Shown here one piece after another: positions 35,396 through 48,303 of a DNA stretch of 64,000 nucleotides (its first letter is position 1; each line of letters starts with the position of its first letter). The DNA is taken from contig JAGFNK010000032.1 of NCBI GenBank assembly GCA_025769875.1, forward strand, positions 147,986-211,985, read 5' to 3'. The notes below the pieces were generated by a model, which ran no database searches, had not been told where the DNA came from, and was given only the letters and a program-made list of their open reading frames with translations. The position numbers and the translations under genes were made by a program. The DNA comes from Russula earlei. Lineage: Eukaryota > Basidiomycota > Agaricomycetes > Russulales > Russulaceae.

Positions 35396-35917
35396 GATTC
35401 TGAACTTTCTCAATCATCAACAGTCATTTGTCCATCCCATCGTTTTGAGTTCGTTTTGCAATGCACCTGTCGAGTCACTCTATACCACCCATGCCCATTG
35501 CTTTGCATATTAATTGGTTTCTCGTTGGATATTATTTAACAATGTCGTTCGTTCATTATATTTTCAACCGATTCTAGCAGCTAGAGCTCTCCCACATTTT
35601 CTACTGAATATCTTTCAGTCGTTGGTCATGCTATCATATATCCACATACTGATCTAATTACTCACAATGCCTTTTCCATCGCTTCGCCTCGCATCACAAT
35701 ATAGCATTGGTTCCTTTGAATGAACCGAAGTGATGAGGCCGTCAAATATGCCGGACAAATCGGAACAAACAAATCCGGTAAAAAGAGCGCACGAAAGAGC
35801 AACGTGGAGCCGACAGTGCCGCGGTGTTAGCAGTTTAGTGGTCGTCTATCTCTCCGTCTCGTTTCCACACTCCTTGTTGCACATCATCCGTCACCAAATC
35901 ATTCACCGAAACCAGCC
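35396..35917. other. intergenic region between PUF and SEC16
   Basis: About 520 bp between tandem genes. It contains the 3' end of the PUF transcript and the SEC16 promoter, with AT-rich stretches near 35500-35580. No gene or repeat was recognised. Confidence 0.4.
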
Positions 35918-38900
35918 ATGGAGGAGGCTGCCTCTCTCTTTGGCCCATCCGACTCTGCTTCTGATCCATTCGGAAGCATCCTAACTAACGGTCATGACGA
36001 CCTCGCCGCAGGGTTGACGTCACCCTCCAGTGAACTCCCACTCTCAGACGCGCGGGAAGCCGGCACAGGGAGTGATTGGTTGAATGGCTCGTCGAGTCAC
36101 CATCAAACTGAAAGCGCATTGCGTCCCGAATATGAATGGCAGAGCTGTGATGATGCTGCTCATCATTACAACTCTCAACCGCATTACGAAGGATCGACGC
36201 CGACGAGTTACACACACCAGTCAGCAGATCCCCACGTTGGTGATAATGCGCAGTATATGGCGTCACACAGTGGTGAGTGGCTCACACCCACTAGTCTCAC
36301 AGCGTGTATGAACGTGATTCCAGTTGGCCACGGCTACGGGACGCAGCAAACTTACGAGCCGAGTGCAAAGCAGCCAGCATTCGAACGATCTTCCACTTTG
36401 CAGTCAAGTGGCGGTGTTTCCGACGATCCCACGTCATCTGCATCTTCGCATGCACATGTTGCCCACGTGCAGCCTGCGCCATCCGACCCTTACACACCTG
36501 CCACGCAACAGTCGTCTAACAGCGGTAGCTCTTCCATGTATCCAAAACCCCCCTTTTCTTCCCCATATAACTACACAGCTGCGTACTCAGCGTATCAGCC
36601 TGTCGCCAATAACAGTGGCTCGGTTCCTCAACCAGGGCATCAATCACATTCGGTTCGGCCTAGTTCGCTCCCTCCTCAGGTCGATCATCCGCAATTGCGT
36701 ACCAAGGACAAACCGCCGCTCGACCGCTCTCAGAACACGGCGTTATATAGGCCAAAAACGACTAATGCATATGACCCGCCAATCCCCCCTCCAAAATCTT
36801 CAAGGCACGTTTCTGGCGCACCAGCATCCTCGAGATTGTTTTCTCCCGCCGGTGCAGCGCAGATATATGCCGGAAAGGACACGAGACATGTCACATACTA
36901 CACGGACCCTAGCGAGGTGCATCCACCAAACAGATACACCCCTCCGACCTATGCGCCTGCCCCCCCGCTTACTACCTATCTTCCGTCTAATGCACAGCCA
37001 GCTAGTAGCGTATCACCGCCTCGCCGTGATACGCAGTCGCGTACCATTCTCTCTCCCAGATCACCAATTCCGGTGGAGTCTTCGATCGGCAATTCCCCTT
37101 ATTCTGTTCATCAAGAATCCTCGTCATCGTCATCATCATCTTATCCTCAACATAATACCTTCGACCACGCCTGGTCACAACACGTGCCCAGTATGGAGGT
37201 GGCTGCAGAGAATGCCTCATCCAACCAGCTTGGCTATCTGGCCCCCATTTCGCGTGAAAACGAACTGACGCCAAGCGGAGCTGATGCGCATCGAGTTCCG
37301 TCTGGACAATCTCCCCCACGTGTGCATGGCCCCGATACCCCATTGACCGTAAAGCAATACAACTATTATCCGGATACGGGAGGACACTTCACCCGACACC
37401 CAGTTACAAGTGGTGGTTATTCTTCGGAGGTCGATCGTCCGTTGCCTGCATCCACACATACCGGTAGTCATGATCCCGCTGGCTATATTCCTACTACAGA
37501 GAGGACTCATTCTCCTGGTAACTCCTCTGTGCATAGCGCTCGATCGACGAGGGGTCGTGGATTGGGCTCTCCTCCGCCTCCTGGTGTTGCTCCTGGTTCC
37601 ACATCATATGCACCGAATCCCGTGGGGTTCCCTACAGAGTCTGTACCTGTTGTCTCTAGGGTGTCTTCTCCTGGTTCTGTCCGGTCATGGAAATCCCCCC
37701 ATGCTCCCTCATATGATCCTTACGCCCCTTCTCATGCAGAGACCTCGTCGACGGCCAGGGATCGCTCCATGTCGAATAGCTCCCTTGTTTCCTCTGTTAA
37801 CTCGGACCCGTACGTTCCTTCACCCCTTGGTCAGAACCCATCCGAAGCTCCCAGTTTGGCCTCGCTGCACCAGCACCAGATCTCACGCGTGCCCGTTCAT
37901 GATACGGACCGATCACATAGTCAAACTCTGATCCTCCCAGCTCAAACTCACCCACCATATGCCCCATCTCCATCATTGTTGGGTAGCAACGACCCTTTGG
38001 GCAGGAAGTCAAGCCGTGCACCTGTAGTTAGTTTCGGTTTCGGTGGGAAGTTAGTGCTTTGTTTCCATGGCTCAAACACATTGAACACTGGATTCGATAT
38101 CGCTCTTTCTTCGAGGCAGACGACGGGCATCCAAATGCGACCTTTGCATACGGCGATTCCTGAATCAGCGCTTGATCATATATCTACTTCGTTTCCCGGC
38201 CCATTATTCTGCGATCCCGGATCGCCGACAGGTTTGGTGCGTGCCGCGGTGACCACGCAGTCTAAGAGCAACAAGGCCAAAGTGATCAAATATCTTGAAG
38301 GGCGCGCAGAAGAGATTTCCAGCGGGCTGGGTTATATCAGTCAAGGAAGTTCAGAGCTCAGGCAGGCGGAGGGGAAACTCTTGCTTGTAAAACTTCTGAA
38401 GGTCCTTCTAGAACATGATGGTCATCTATCTGGCAGGTAAGAAGCGCACGACCGAATTATGAAGCTGTCTGACATCGATCCTATTCAGTCCCCGGGTAGA
38501 AGCGGCTATCCGAGCGATTCTTGTTCCACGACTTGGCGATGCTTCCACTCTTGAGCAATCAACATCTTCGAAGCCAGCTTTATACGGTCTTGACAGCGCT
38601 ACAACGTCATCCCTCACCCTGTCCGCTTTCGATCCCCATGATCGTGTTTTGTCTGTTCACACTGTCAAAGCCTCGGCCCTTGACAGGATACAGGATCTGT
38701 TGGCTCAAGGTGAACGTAAAATTGCTTACCGTTATGCGCTAGACGAACGACTATGGGCCCACGCGATGGTTATTGCGAGTAGCATTGACAAAGAAGCTTG
38801 GAAGGAGGTCGTTAATGAGTTCATCCGCTCGGAACTGAACACTCAACGCGTGGCCGACTCGTCCGGTCAAGGCCAACGCGATTCGATGACTTGCACGGGC

Positions 38901-41195
38901 CGAGAACCTTTGAAGGTCGCTTATGGTTTATACTCCGGCCAGGGCGCCGCATCTAGTGCGTATACGGTCTAATGGTCGTACAATATAGCTCATTGAAAGC
39001 GCTGTTGGAACAGTACAAGCGTTAGTTCCGCCAACACCTCTCGCTAAATTGGGTGAAATGCCCCCGGCCCCTGGTTTACCCCACTTTACTCCAGTATCTT
39101 CAAACTTCTCAGGCCCCGTCCCAGTGGATGCATTGAAAAAGTGGCAAGAGACAGCTGCCATGCTCATTCCTGGCCCTTCTGTCACGGAATGCTCAGCTGC
39201 TCTTCTAGCCCTCGGTGATTGTCTCCTCGCAAATCACTCCGTTGAAGCCGCACATGTCTGGTACGTATTTCCGTGACGTGTATACACATCCATGTAATAA
39301 CCATCGGGAATCCTAGTTACCTCCTCGCTCCTCAAAGTACAGTCCTTGGAAATATCGGCTCCCCTGGGCGAGTATCACTCATTGGTTCACGTGGACCTAC
39401 TGCTTCGCCAGGCTTTCATTTGAGCGACGACGCAATCGTATTCTCGGAGATCGTCGAATTGGCCCTTTCATTGGCACCTTCCTCGAAGGGCCAAGAAACT
39501 TTCAACGGGCTCCCTCATTTGCAAGCATACAAATTTGTCCGCGCAGCAAACTTGGCAGAGATGGGTCACATGTTGGCCGCGAGCAGGTTGGTACCTCTGC
39601 CGCTCTTTTGCAGAGAAGCGACTCAAACGGATCTCAGGTATTGTGAGGCCATCGCCATGTGTCTGAGCCGATCGCACACATTGCCTCACCCTGAGCTATC
39701 TGAACAACTAAGGGAATTCTCTTACAGATTGATTGGCGCGCCGCATTCGGACAAGGCAGGCTCGTGGATTCGTGGGAAGATGACCCGTCCCAGTCTTGAT
39801 ACTCTTGGGAATTGGCTTGGCGGCCGCCTCACAGAGTTCGTTGCTGGTAGCGATGATACGCCCACTATGGATGGCGATACGACACCCCATGATAGCAAGT
39901 CATTCGCCGGGCCGTTCTCTCATTATAGTACGATCACATCTTCTACAACCTCGAAGGTTCCTTCTCCACAACCAACGCTCGTGGATGCGCAGAGCAAACC
40001 TCCCCGGAGGACAGGCTCCGCACAGGCTGTTCGCCTCAATCCCCAGGTTCAGATTGACCGCGCATCCTCAGCAATGGAATACCGACCAAATCATCACAGT
40101 TCGTTGCCAAGTCCCCGTATTGCATCGGCCAACGCCTCTACAACGCACTTTTCTCAAGCGAGTCCAAATTACAGCGGTGGCTACCCTCAGGCCGACGCAG
40201 TGAGTAGCCCCTATCAGCGGCTAGAGAGTGACTCGTCAGATAGTGCCACACATACGGGCACATGGTGGGGCTTTTCGAACACAGAAGATCCTGATATTAC
40301 ACCACCAGCTGTGGTCATGTTCTCTACTGGCCATTCATCCCCGCCAGCGGGTTTCGTGTCGTTGATGGATGCGCCGTCGATTCCCGCACTTCCTGCGGCC
40401 AGCGTGCCCATGCATTCACCGTCCCTCGCGACACAAGATGAAGTTGAAGATGACGATCTTGGCTTGGGAAATTCTTCCAGCAAGCGCAAGGCTTCCTTAA
40501 ACGACGCTAGCACTAGTGAAATTTCAGCGCCAGATTCGAAGGTAGCCGAAACCGATACGCGGTCGCGACCCGGTAACGCTTTAAAATAATCGTTGGTTAC
40601 CCTCGCCTTGCTGACCTCATTGTTGAAGAGTCGAAACCTCCCCCGCAATCGACCAGTTGGTTCAGCCGCTGGTGGAATAAAGAGGGCGGCCCAATAAAAG
40701 CTACGCTTGGAGAGGAAAGTAGCTTTGTATACGACAAGGATCTCAAGCGTTGGGTGAACAAAAAGGTGGGTCATGATTGCAGATAGCTTAGTTTTCCTCT
40801 CTGAGGTATGACTGTAGGCTGGCGCTGAGGGCACGCAACCTCCTGGCCCACCACCTCCCTCTCGGGCTCAAACTACATCCCCCGGCAAATCTGCTCCGAG
40901 GATGACAAACGGCGTTTCACCAGCTCCGCCACCAGCGCGCGCTGCCTCGGCTATTGATCTTAGTGCATCCCCCCCAAAGCGTACCGTTCCCCGTCCCCGA
41001 TCAACCTTACCACCAACAGGAGACGGGATCGCAAATGGCCTACCTCCATCAGTTTCGCGTATGACGGATTCACCTTCACCGGTCCCTTCTGGGTCCCCTA
41101 CACCTCCACCTAGTCGTCCGCGATCGCAAGCTGCGAAGCGCAACCTACGTAACCGCTACGTGGACGTCTTCCAGCAGCCAAATGCAACAACTTGA
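35918..41195 (+). CDS. SEC16: COPII coat assembly protein SEC16
   Basis: Scaffold at endoplasmic reticulum exit sites that organises COPII coat assembly with Sec23/24, Sec13/31 and Sar1. Exons: 35918-38436, 38489-38955, 39014-39260, 39317-40572, 40629-40765 and 40818-41195, about 1667 residues. The first 700 residues are Ser/Pro/Tyr-rich and disordered. The conserved central region begins at VSFGFGGKLVLCFHG and continues through RAEEISSGLGY and LLLVKLLKVLLEHDGHL into the ancestral coatomer element (ASALDRIQDLLAQGERKIA, ERLWAHAMVIASSID, AYGLYSGQGAAS). The C-terminal domain shows TSWFSRWWNKEGG, KATLGEESSFVYDKDLKRW and VNKKAGAE, then a Pro-rich tail. The zero frame ends at 40589, but splicing at 40572/40629 restores the conserved C-terminus. 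A long alternative frame at 36324-37268 is not coding. Confidence 0.95.
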
Positions 41196-41431
41196 AGGCA
41201 TTCGCCTGCACCTCATTCAAGTAACTTAACCCTGCATTATCACATTATTTAATTCTATATGCCTTGTCCTCAGCGTTCAAGTCATCTGTTTGCACGAGTT
41301 GATTTATGCGTTAAGAAGCTTGCCACGAAGCATTTTATTGCAATCGTCCATTCGACTGTAGACATTATCCCTTAGATATCAAAATCAATCATAGGATAAG
41401 TTTGAAAGGGTAACCTGATGCCGGAGTGATA

Positions 41432-42620
41432 TTAGATCAGATCAAATCGACTCGGTGATGAGAGATGTGTCGTACCCCTGTTCTTCACCTTGAAGAACGA
41501 AACCAGCACCGAGAACAATACGAATACTATCCCGGACCACAAGTAGACTTGAATGCGCTGTCTAACAGGCGAAGGTTTGGAGCGGTGCCACAAGTATGAG
41601 CATCAGAAAACCAGCTGATAGTAAGCCATCTAAAGGAATGGGATGAGTGCGTATTGTGCGACGCGAAGTAGGGTACGTACAAAGCGTCGCGACAACTGTT
41701 GTTTCTTGCCCATATTGAGTCTGAAAGCCTTGCGCAATCCACGAGCCGTCCGGGGCAGCCATAGGCATGCCGCGTATGCGAGTGAACATGTAACCTGATG
41801 TCATTACCAGGGAAGTGAAGACCGTGATAATCGCCCAGACCCAGCGGTTGCGAAGAACAGGAGCCACGAATCGAAAAGACAAGGCGCCAGATAGAGCGAA
41901 GAAGAGCACAGTGCCCCACTTGGTCCAATCGACCGGTGGGCGGAACGGGATGGGCACGGGAGTGAATGCGGAGAGCTGCTCGGCGAGGGGTTGGGCATCA
42001 AGGCCACTATAAATTCGGGGATCGAATCAAGATTCTGCAAGGTCGGTCTGGTTTTTATCGTGCTTACGAGGATAAGTCGTAGTGAACGGGAGTGCCATGT
42101 TCGGCTGACTTGCGAGGACCTGCCGCCGGGCGGAAGTTCATGATAACGGGGGCGGATTGCACGCCCATCTAATACCTCGTTGAGCCAGAGAGGTCTTCGC
42201 GGGGTGAGTGACGAGCCCACCTTTTGAAATGTTGCGTGATTTTCCTCAAATTCGAGAGTAGCGAAGAAGTGCGAGTCGCGCGCCGACGACGGGACTTTCG
42301 ACCACGCCTTGGCTACGGCCACCCAAGAGGGATTGAATTCCCTGTACGCGCCCGATGATGAGTTCGAGCGGCGAGGAGACGCCGAACGTAGCTCACCTGC
42401 ATGGGCCGCACCTCCGTTTTTTGTCGAGGGCGGTAAAATGAACGGAGGCAGACCAGTCACGTTTGGGCGACGTGAGCAGGTCGAATGTGGTGGTGTCAAG
42501 TTTGATGATGCCGTTGTTCTCTGCGGCTAGCTTGACGAGCCGTTCGTGCGCGCTTCCTTGTGCGGCGAGAACGAGAGCTGGAAGGGCGAGCAAGGAAAGA
42601 ACCGGTGAGAATATGAGCAT
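41432..42620 (-). CDS. OST3: oligosaccharyltransferase subunit OST3/OST6
   Basis: Thioredoxin-like subunit of the oligosaccharyltransferase that assists N-glycosylation near disulfide-forming cysteines. Minus-strand exons: 42620-42397, 42341-42221, 42168-42068, 42006-41681 and 41629-41432, about 322 residues. The N-terminus is a signal peptide (MLIFSPVLSLLALPALVLAA). The luminal domain has WSASVHFTALDKKRRCGPCR with the redox CxxC. Then come QSAPVIMNFRPAAGP and four transmembrane segments (FFALSGALSFRFVAPVL, WAIITVFTSLVMTSGYMF, LLSAGFLMLILVAPL, VYLWSGIVFVLFSVLVSFF). In the last exon the frame carries one extra base near 41571, between VAPLQT and SPVRQRIQVYLWSG, so the zero frame stops early. 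The residues after FKVKNRG are uncertain. It diverges from PIK1. Confidence 0.92.
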
Positions 42621-42756
42621 GGTCGCGAAGGGCCAGGACAGGACAGGACACGGACGAGGAGAGAGTGCGCGAGATACGTGGCCCGAAAGGCGCGCGGCCG
42701 GATTTGATTAGCGGAGAGAGGATGCGCTCACGGCAGCGGTCCCGCGACCGGCCATC
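42621..42756. promoter_or_regulatory. shared intergenic region between OST3/6 and PIK1
   Basis: 136 bp between divergent start codons of two secretory-pathway genes. It carries a short GGACA direct repeat near 42637. Bidirectional promoter function is inferred from layout. Confidence 0.45.
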
Positions 42757-45700
42757 ATGTCCCATGCACTCCTCCTCCGTTTATTCCTCTCTCCTTCATA
42801 CTTTTCCGTCCATGTCGCCTTGCGATATCTCATGTTATATTCAGACAACATCGGCATCACGTACTATCTTACTCGCAGGCTCAGGGAGTTCACGATTGAC
42901 GAGCTTCGGGATGTCTGGGGTTTCATATGGTGAACGCAGATGTTCGTTACAACACCCTCGAACTCGTTTTAACACCTTATCTCAGCCATCTGCTTGTCTC
43001 CAGGCCATCTCGATCTCGAGCACTCGAATGCTTTGTCATGGACATCTCTCGCAAGTCCACTCATATAGCCATGCTTGTGTGTAGTCCGGTTGTTCTGTTG
43101 CCCCGTATGGTTTTTTTTCACGAGCGTAGACGCTATGGTTTATGCAAGCATCGTTGAGGGACTTCTCAAGGACCAATCATAATCCTGAAGCGCTCTTGAT
43201 ATGCCAACGCATGTTGCTCATGTGCCATGAGCTGATATTCGGAGAAATACCTCCACCCGCCACCTCGGCATATCCAGGTCTCTCTTTCCCCCTTTTACCC
43301 CAATTCTTGCGGAAGAGAGTAAAACCTCGCATATACCCTGCGTTGATAGGCATGAGTGTGGTGTTTGCCAGTTCACCTGGCCTCCCGGCTCTTTCTAGGG
43401 TTATGGGGGAGGTTGCCATCGAACAGGGGCGGATAGATCAACAAGGGGAGGATGTCAGAAGCTTAGAACGGTACGAAGACGATTTGGTTCGCGGGAAAGC
43501 CGTTTCGTTGTATGAACGGCCGGTCGAGGACGGTGAAGTTGACTCCCCCTCGGAAGATGCGGAAGATGCGGAAGTTCCGAAACGTCCACCTGCTGCCCTT
43601 GAGGGAGTAAACCTTGAGGGTGGTATCGCGGGGGGACAGCAACGCGAGGTGATACGAGCAGTGCGCACCAGCCCTAACCTTTCTCTCACTCGAAAGGAGG
43701 AAAGGCTACTTAGATTCTCAGATGACCCTCTAGGGCAACTGGATCCCATCACCCCTCCAGCTGTAACTCAATCCGTTCCATCGTTGTCGTCCGTCAAGCA
43801 ATCCCACCAATCAGTCCCTTCGGATGCTTCGGAATCATTGCTGAACAGGTATGACTTTGGGTCACAGATGCACCTTTTGCGGTGTCACTTTTGTTGGTCT
43901 GAGGTCTGTGGAGCCCTTCCTGCCTCAACATGAGATTGACGCAGGTCAAAGATCCAATTAATATTAAATTTGGAGAGCATCTCGAACAGGCTCGTGGTTG
44001 TTCCCAAGCCTGCTCGAGTAAGTGCTCTGCGTGCTGAGTTGACGGCCCTCAACCACCGACTACCTGCAGAGGTAGGTGATCCATCATTCAATCTGGTGTT
44101 GGACCTCAATGCCCCTAGGTTTGTATGCCACTATGGTGCGGTAGCGCTGATGAAGCTGCAACTCCCCAATCCGTGCCCACACCCCATCATCGCATTGTGC
44201 GAATACCGCCTGGCGAATGCGTTGTGCTGAACTCGGCAGAACGTGCTCCTTATCTATTGATGGTTGAGGTTCTCCATGGCGATCTCGATTTTGACCCAAA
44301 CAATCGGCATAATAGGTCTACCTTGCAGAAAATTGTCGCCAAGGAGAATGAAAAAAGGGGAGCATCAAAGGATCTCATACCTTTCTCATCTACCTCTTCC
44401 GCTAATCCGAACACATCTGCCTCTCGAGTCAACGTATCTGACGCCGTGCTTGGAAAGGACACTCCCGAGATGCAGGGCGGAACTTTTTTACCTCATTCTC
44501 CTACAGCGACCACAGAGGCCGCTTCGTCGACACCACCTCATGAAGAGGAAGAAGAAATCGACCTCGTTGAGCAACTCTATGGTGATCAGGAATCATTGAG
44601 ATCGAGGCCCCTTGATCTCTCTGACTCTATCGTTCTTCGCCCAACGCCAAAAAATAAGGATCTTGATTTGGCTGCCTGGTCTCGTCCAACATCACAACCA
44701 ACAACCCCTTCCGTTGAACAAAGCGGTTCCGCGTTCGCCATGTCATCCACCGATCATCAACGCTCCAACTCGCGTGGTCAGACAATGTCTCAGCAGATCA
44801 CACAATCCCGCTCTAGCCTAACTCAAAATCTAACTCTGGAAGACTATTCCGAGCGAATGCGTACAGCTGCCGTGATGCTTTCTCAGCTTAATTCCAATCT
44901 CGTACGGGAGCAAGTTAGCGCAGCGTCAGCGAGCCAAGAACGCCCACCAAACACACCGTCGAAGTGGCTCGCTGGCTCCTCATGGTTCACTGTAGTCGCC
45001 CCACAATCTCCAACCGCCCACGAAGGGGGGCCATTGCATCCATCACTGGCTGCAGTCACCCCAGAACAACCCATATCGCATTCACAGCGCCCAAAATTGC
45101 AATTATCAGAGGCAGGGGCGATTCGCGACCGCATCATGGAGGAGATGTTGGCACTCGAGGAGGAGCGTATGCAGCGTATGCGGGAGAATCGCGACAACCA
45201 TAGCGCATTGAGTATAGGCGAGCCGATGATGAATACAGTGGAGGATGAGGGTATCATACGGCGGGAACTAAACAAGGTGGACCCTTCTGCGGTTGTATTC
45301 AGTGAGAGTTGGGCAGCAAAGAAGAGTAGAGTGCGGCAAGGGTCACCATACGGTCACCTAGGCATGTCTCCGTCAATTCTGCCTGGTCCAGGCTCCTGAC
45401 GCTCCTTTAAAAGCCAATTGGGACTGCTTATCAGTGATTGTCAAGACCGGTGGTGATCTCCGCCAAGAGCAGCTTGCTGTTCAACTTATTCAAGAATTCA
45501 TGCGTATATGGAAAGAAGAAAGTTGCCAGTGTTGGGTGCGACAGTACGCCACTGTCCTGTTTACTGCCGCGGTGGTTCTGATCCTCTTCATGAGCTTCCG
45601 TATTCTCATTACAGGGGGTTCTTCCGGTCTCGTGGAGACCATCACGGATGCCGTATCAATTCACTCCATTAAAAAGGCCGAGTACGCGCGACGGTCAGGA

Positions 45701-46451
45701 GGAGAACGTTTGGGGCATGTCACCCTTATGGACCATTTCAAGAATGTGTGTTCCACATCGATACCAAAGCTTTTGCTTATGTTCTTTTAGACCTACGGGG
45801 ATCCGTCCTCCGCAAAATTTGCCCGTGCCCAGAAAAACTTTGCGAAATCCCTAGCAGGGTACTCCGTGATCACTTATCTTCTCCAGATCAAAGACCGCCA
45901 CAACGGCAACATTCTGTTGGACCGCAACGGTCACCTGATCCACATTGACTTTGGATTCATGCTATCCAACTCACCAGGAAACATTGGTTTCGAGGCTGCA
46001 CCGTTCAAGCTGCCTCTCGAGTACATCGAGGTGTTAGGTGGGCCGGACGGTGAACCGTTTCGAGAATTCCGAAAGTTGTTCCATGAGGGATTCGAGGCTG
46101 CGCGAAAACACTGTGATGGAATCGTCACGATGGTGGAGCTCATGCAGAAGGGTACGACACGATGTCTTCCGGACCTGGGTTGTCATGCTGACGAAGGAAC
46201 GACGGAAGACTCGACTCTTCCATGTTTCGCCGCATCCGGAGACCAGACTGCTGCCCAGCTGCGGGAACGGTTCCAGCAAGCGCTCACGCATTCACTGGTC
46301 GTGGAACACGTGGACAGGCTCATTGACACATCGCTTGGCTCAACCTGGACTCGCTTGTATGATTCAGTAAGCAAGCACTATCCTTTGTCCAGTTCATTTT
46401 GCACCTAACTGTCCTTTGTAGTATCAGTACTATTCTCAGTCCATCCTATGA
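42757..46451 (+). CDS. PIK1: phosphatidylinositol 4-kinase PIK1
   Basis: Makes PI4P at the Golgi and nucleus from phosphatidylinositol and ATP; essential for secretion in yeast. Exons: 42757-42929, 42986-43076, 43130-43848, 43945-44071, 44119-45361, 45414-45543, 45595-45745, 45791-46151, 46209-46366 and 46422-46451. Phases agree, giving about 1060 residues. The lipid-kinase unique region shows YSDNIGITYYLTRRLREF and HLLVSRPSRSRALECFVMD. A frequenin-type region and a Ser-rich linker follow. The catalytic domain has VIVKTGGDLRQEQLAVQLI, LITGGSSGLVETITDAVSI, DRHNGNILLDRNGHLIHID (catalytic loop) and FGFMLSNSPGN (activation loop), ending YQYYSQSIL, the usual C-terminus. The intron 45362-45413 starts with GC (CTAG/GCATGT), a third GC-AG intron, and is needed to recover AANWD before the kinase motif. 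Confidence 0.96.
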
Positions 46452-46588
46452 TCATCACCCCTGGTGGCACACATGCTCCGCAGACGGAATTCACTCTGGC
46501 AAAGCAAAGCATTCCGCCAGGTAATCGTCTAATTCATGAATTAATGGTAGATAGTGCAAGCACAAGGACAACTAGGATGGGCACTAAA

Positions 46589-48303
46589 CTATTCGAAGAG
46601 GCGGTCATACTTGGGCAGACATGAATACCAATGATAATCTATCCCGCAAAAAATTAGGTCGCGGTGTAGAGCGGAGGGCTGCCTTACTCACCGAAGTTGT
46701 CTAGCAGAGGATCACACCAACATTTACCCTGTTTATGTAAATCGCTAATTGGGCAATGTTGGAAAGGCTCATGGCGATAGCCAATTTCACGGAAAAAATG
46801 TAACTTTTCCTTCGGTGCTAGCAAAGCGGCACCAATGGAGTGCACTGGGGCATCACCCCAGCGCTCGTAGTAGAATCCGCCAGCTTTGTCCAGGTGTTCA
46901 AAGTATCTCATGTACGCTTCTCCACGCCAAAAGTCGAGATCTGCGATCTCAAAATTGCTCCAGACTGCGCATGATCAGTGGGGAGCGAGGGATGGACAGG
47001 GATCGATAAAACATACAATGGCATCTATTATAAGTGAGCCCGCCATCATCGGAAAGGAACCCTAATCCATTGTTCGGCGCAATGAGGTCCGGGTTCTTTT
47101 CCATGAACTCTACGATAACACAAAGAGTCAAGGCGTGGTTGTTATTTCCTGTGCATAGAACGACACGCACCTCTTACGGTTTGCCATAGTGTTTCGATTG
47201 TCTCGCCGTACTCGGGAAGAGCGATCGTGAAACCTGCGGCCGGTCAGAGCTGGTAAAGAATGAAAACGCTCCTATGCTCACTGTAAACTTTGTCATTATC
47301 CTGCATAAAGAGGAACGGGTCGAAATTAAGGTCGCAAAAAAAGGTGACGTCAGGCCTGAGGTGATTATTAGCGGAAACACGCCCGCTCTAGCTAGGACAC
47401 TTGGCGTACTCCACACGCCAGTAGTACTTGTACTTGGCTAAAAGTTCATGCCTGAAGAAGAACTAGGGACAAGTCGGTTAGACTGACTGGTCAAAGAGAA
47501 GGTGTACTTACGCCCGAGTTGAACCGACACATGTTTCGGTACCTGCCCGAGGTCAATGCCGCAACCAGTATCAGCGAAACTCCAAACTTACGGTAGGCTA
47601 CCTGTGATGAACCTTCTAGTCTCTGGCTGCGGAGGGGCAGGGAGTTGGGAGGAGGGCAAGGGTCTCGTACGTACCTCCATAAATCACGTTATTCTTCGCC
47701 ATCGTTTCTCGTACCTTGGACGCTTTCTCCTCGTCTATCCACTCGGGTTGGTGCCAATGGTCTCGAGGAATAAGGCCAAACTCGACAGTCGCATCGGTCA
47801 ATTTAGACACCCTCCTGCCCGTCGAGTCGCGATGGCGGTGAGGTAGAATTCGCCACGTGAGAACGAAATTGATAACGCACTCCTTGAAGTGGTCCAAGAA
47901 CGGCTCGTCGTTGAGGATGACGTAGGGATAACGGAAGCGCTTATTGAAGCGGTCTTCCACTTGCTTGAGGCTCTTCACGACGCCGTTGATATCGCCGTTG
48001 CGTGCCAACATAACGATGGTCGCGTTGGCCCTTCGATCGAGCACGAACGTACCATTGTCTGCTGGCCAGTGATACTGATCCGGGACAGCATCATGCTTCT
48101 GGGTTTTGGCCTTTCCAGTGCCGAGGAGGCGAGATATAGATGTGGCACTGCTATATGCTTCGTGAGATACCGAGAGGATGAGATGGAGCCCGAGCTTGAG
48201 AGGGGGGAGAGGGGGGTCAAAACCGTCATGAGCCTTCTGCAGCCATGGGACGACGTACTACGACGACGACGACGAGGATCAGGTACCTCCAGGGTGTGAT
48301 CAT
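46589..48303 (-). CDS. alpha-1,2-mannosyltransferase KRE2/MNT1 (GT15)
   Basis: Golgi type II glycosyltransferase that elongates O- and N-linked mannans of the cell wall. Ten minus-strand exons: 48303-47881, 47814-47675, 47601-47592 (10 nt), 47542-47512, 47462-47410, 47355-47282, 47233-47171, 47109-47017, 46964-46692 and 46638-46589, about 402 residues. Motifs include ANATIVMLARNGDINGVV, KRFRYPYVILNDEPF, FGLIPRDHWHQPEWID, SLPYRNMCRFNSGFFFRH, YYWRVEPDVTFFCDL (metal-binding region), EFMEKNPDLI and FDYHWYSCLPKYD at the end. The short N-terminus MITPWRYLILVVVVV is a signal anchor, but it joins the rest of the exon only after a +1 frame offset near 48257. The exon is 423 nt, where 422 would fit. 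Confidence 0.93.

Noticed and set aside
36324..37268. 314-codon open frame inside SEC16 on the same strand
   Set aside because: His/Arg/Pro-rich shadow of the Ser/Pro/Tyr-rich SEC16 exon with no independent support.
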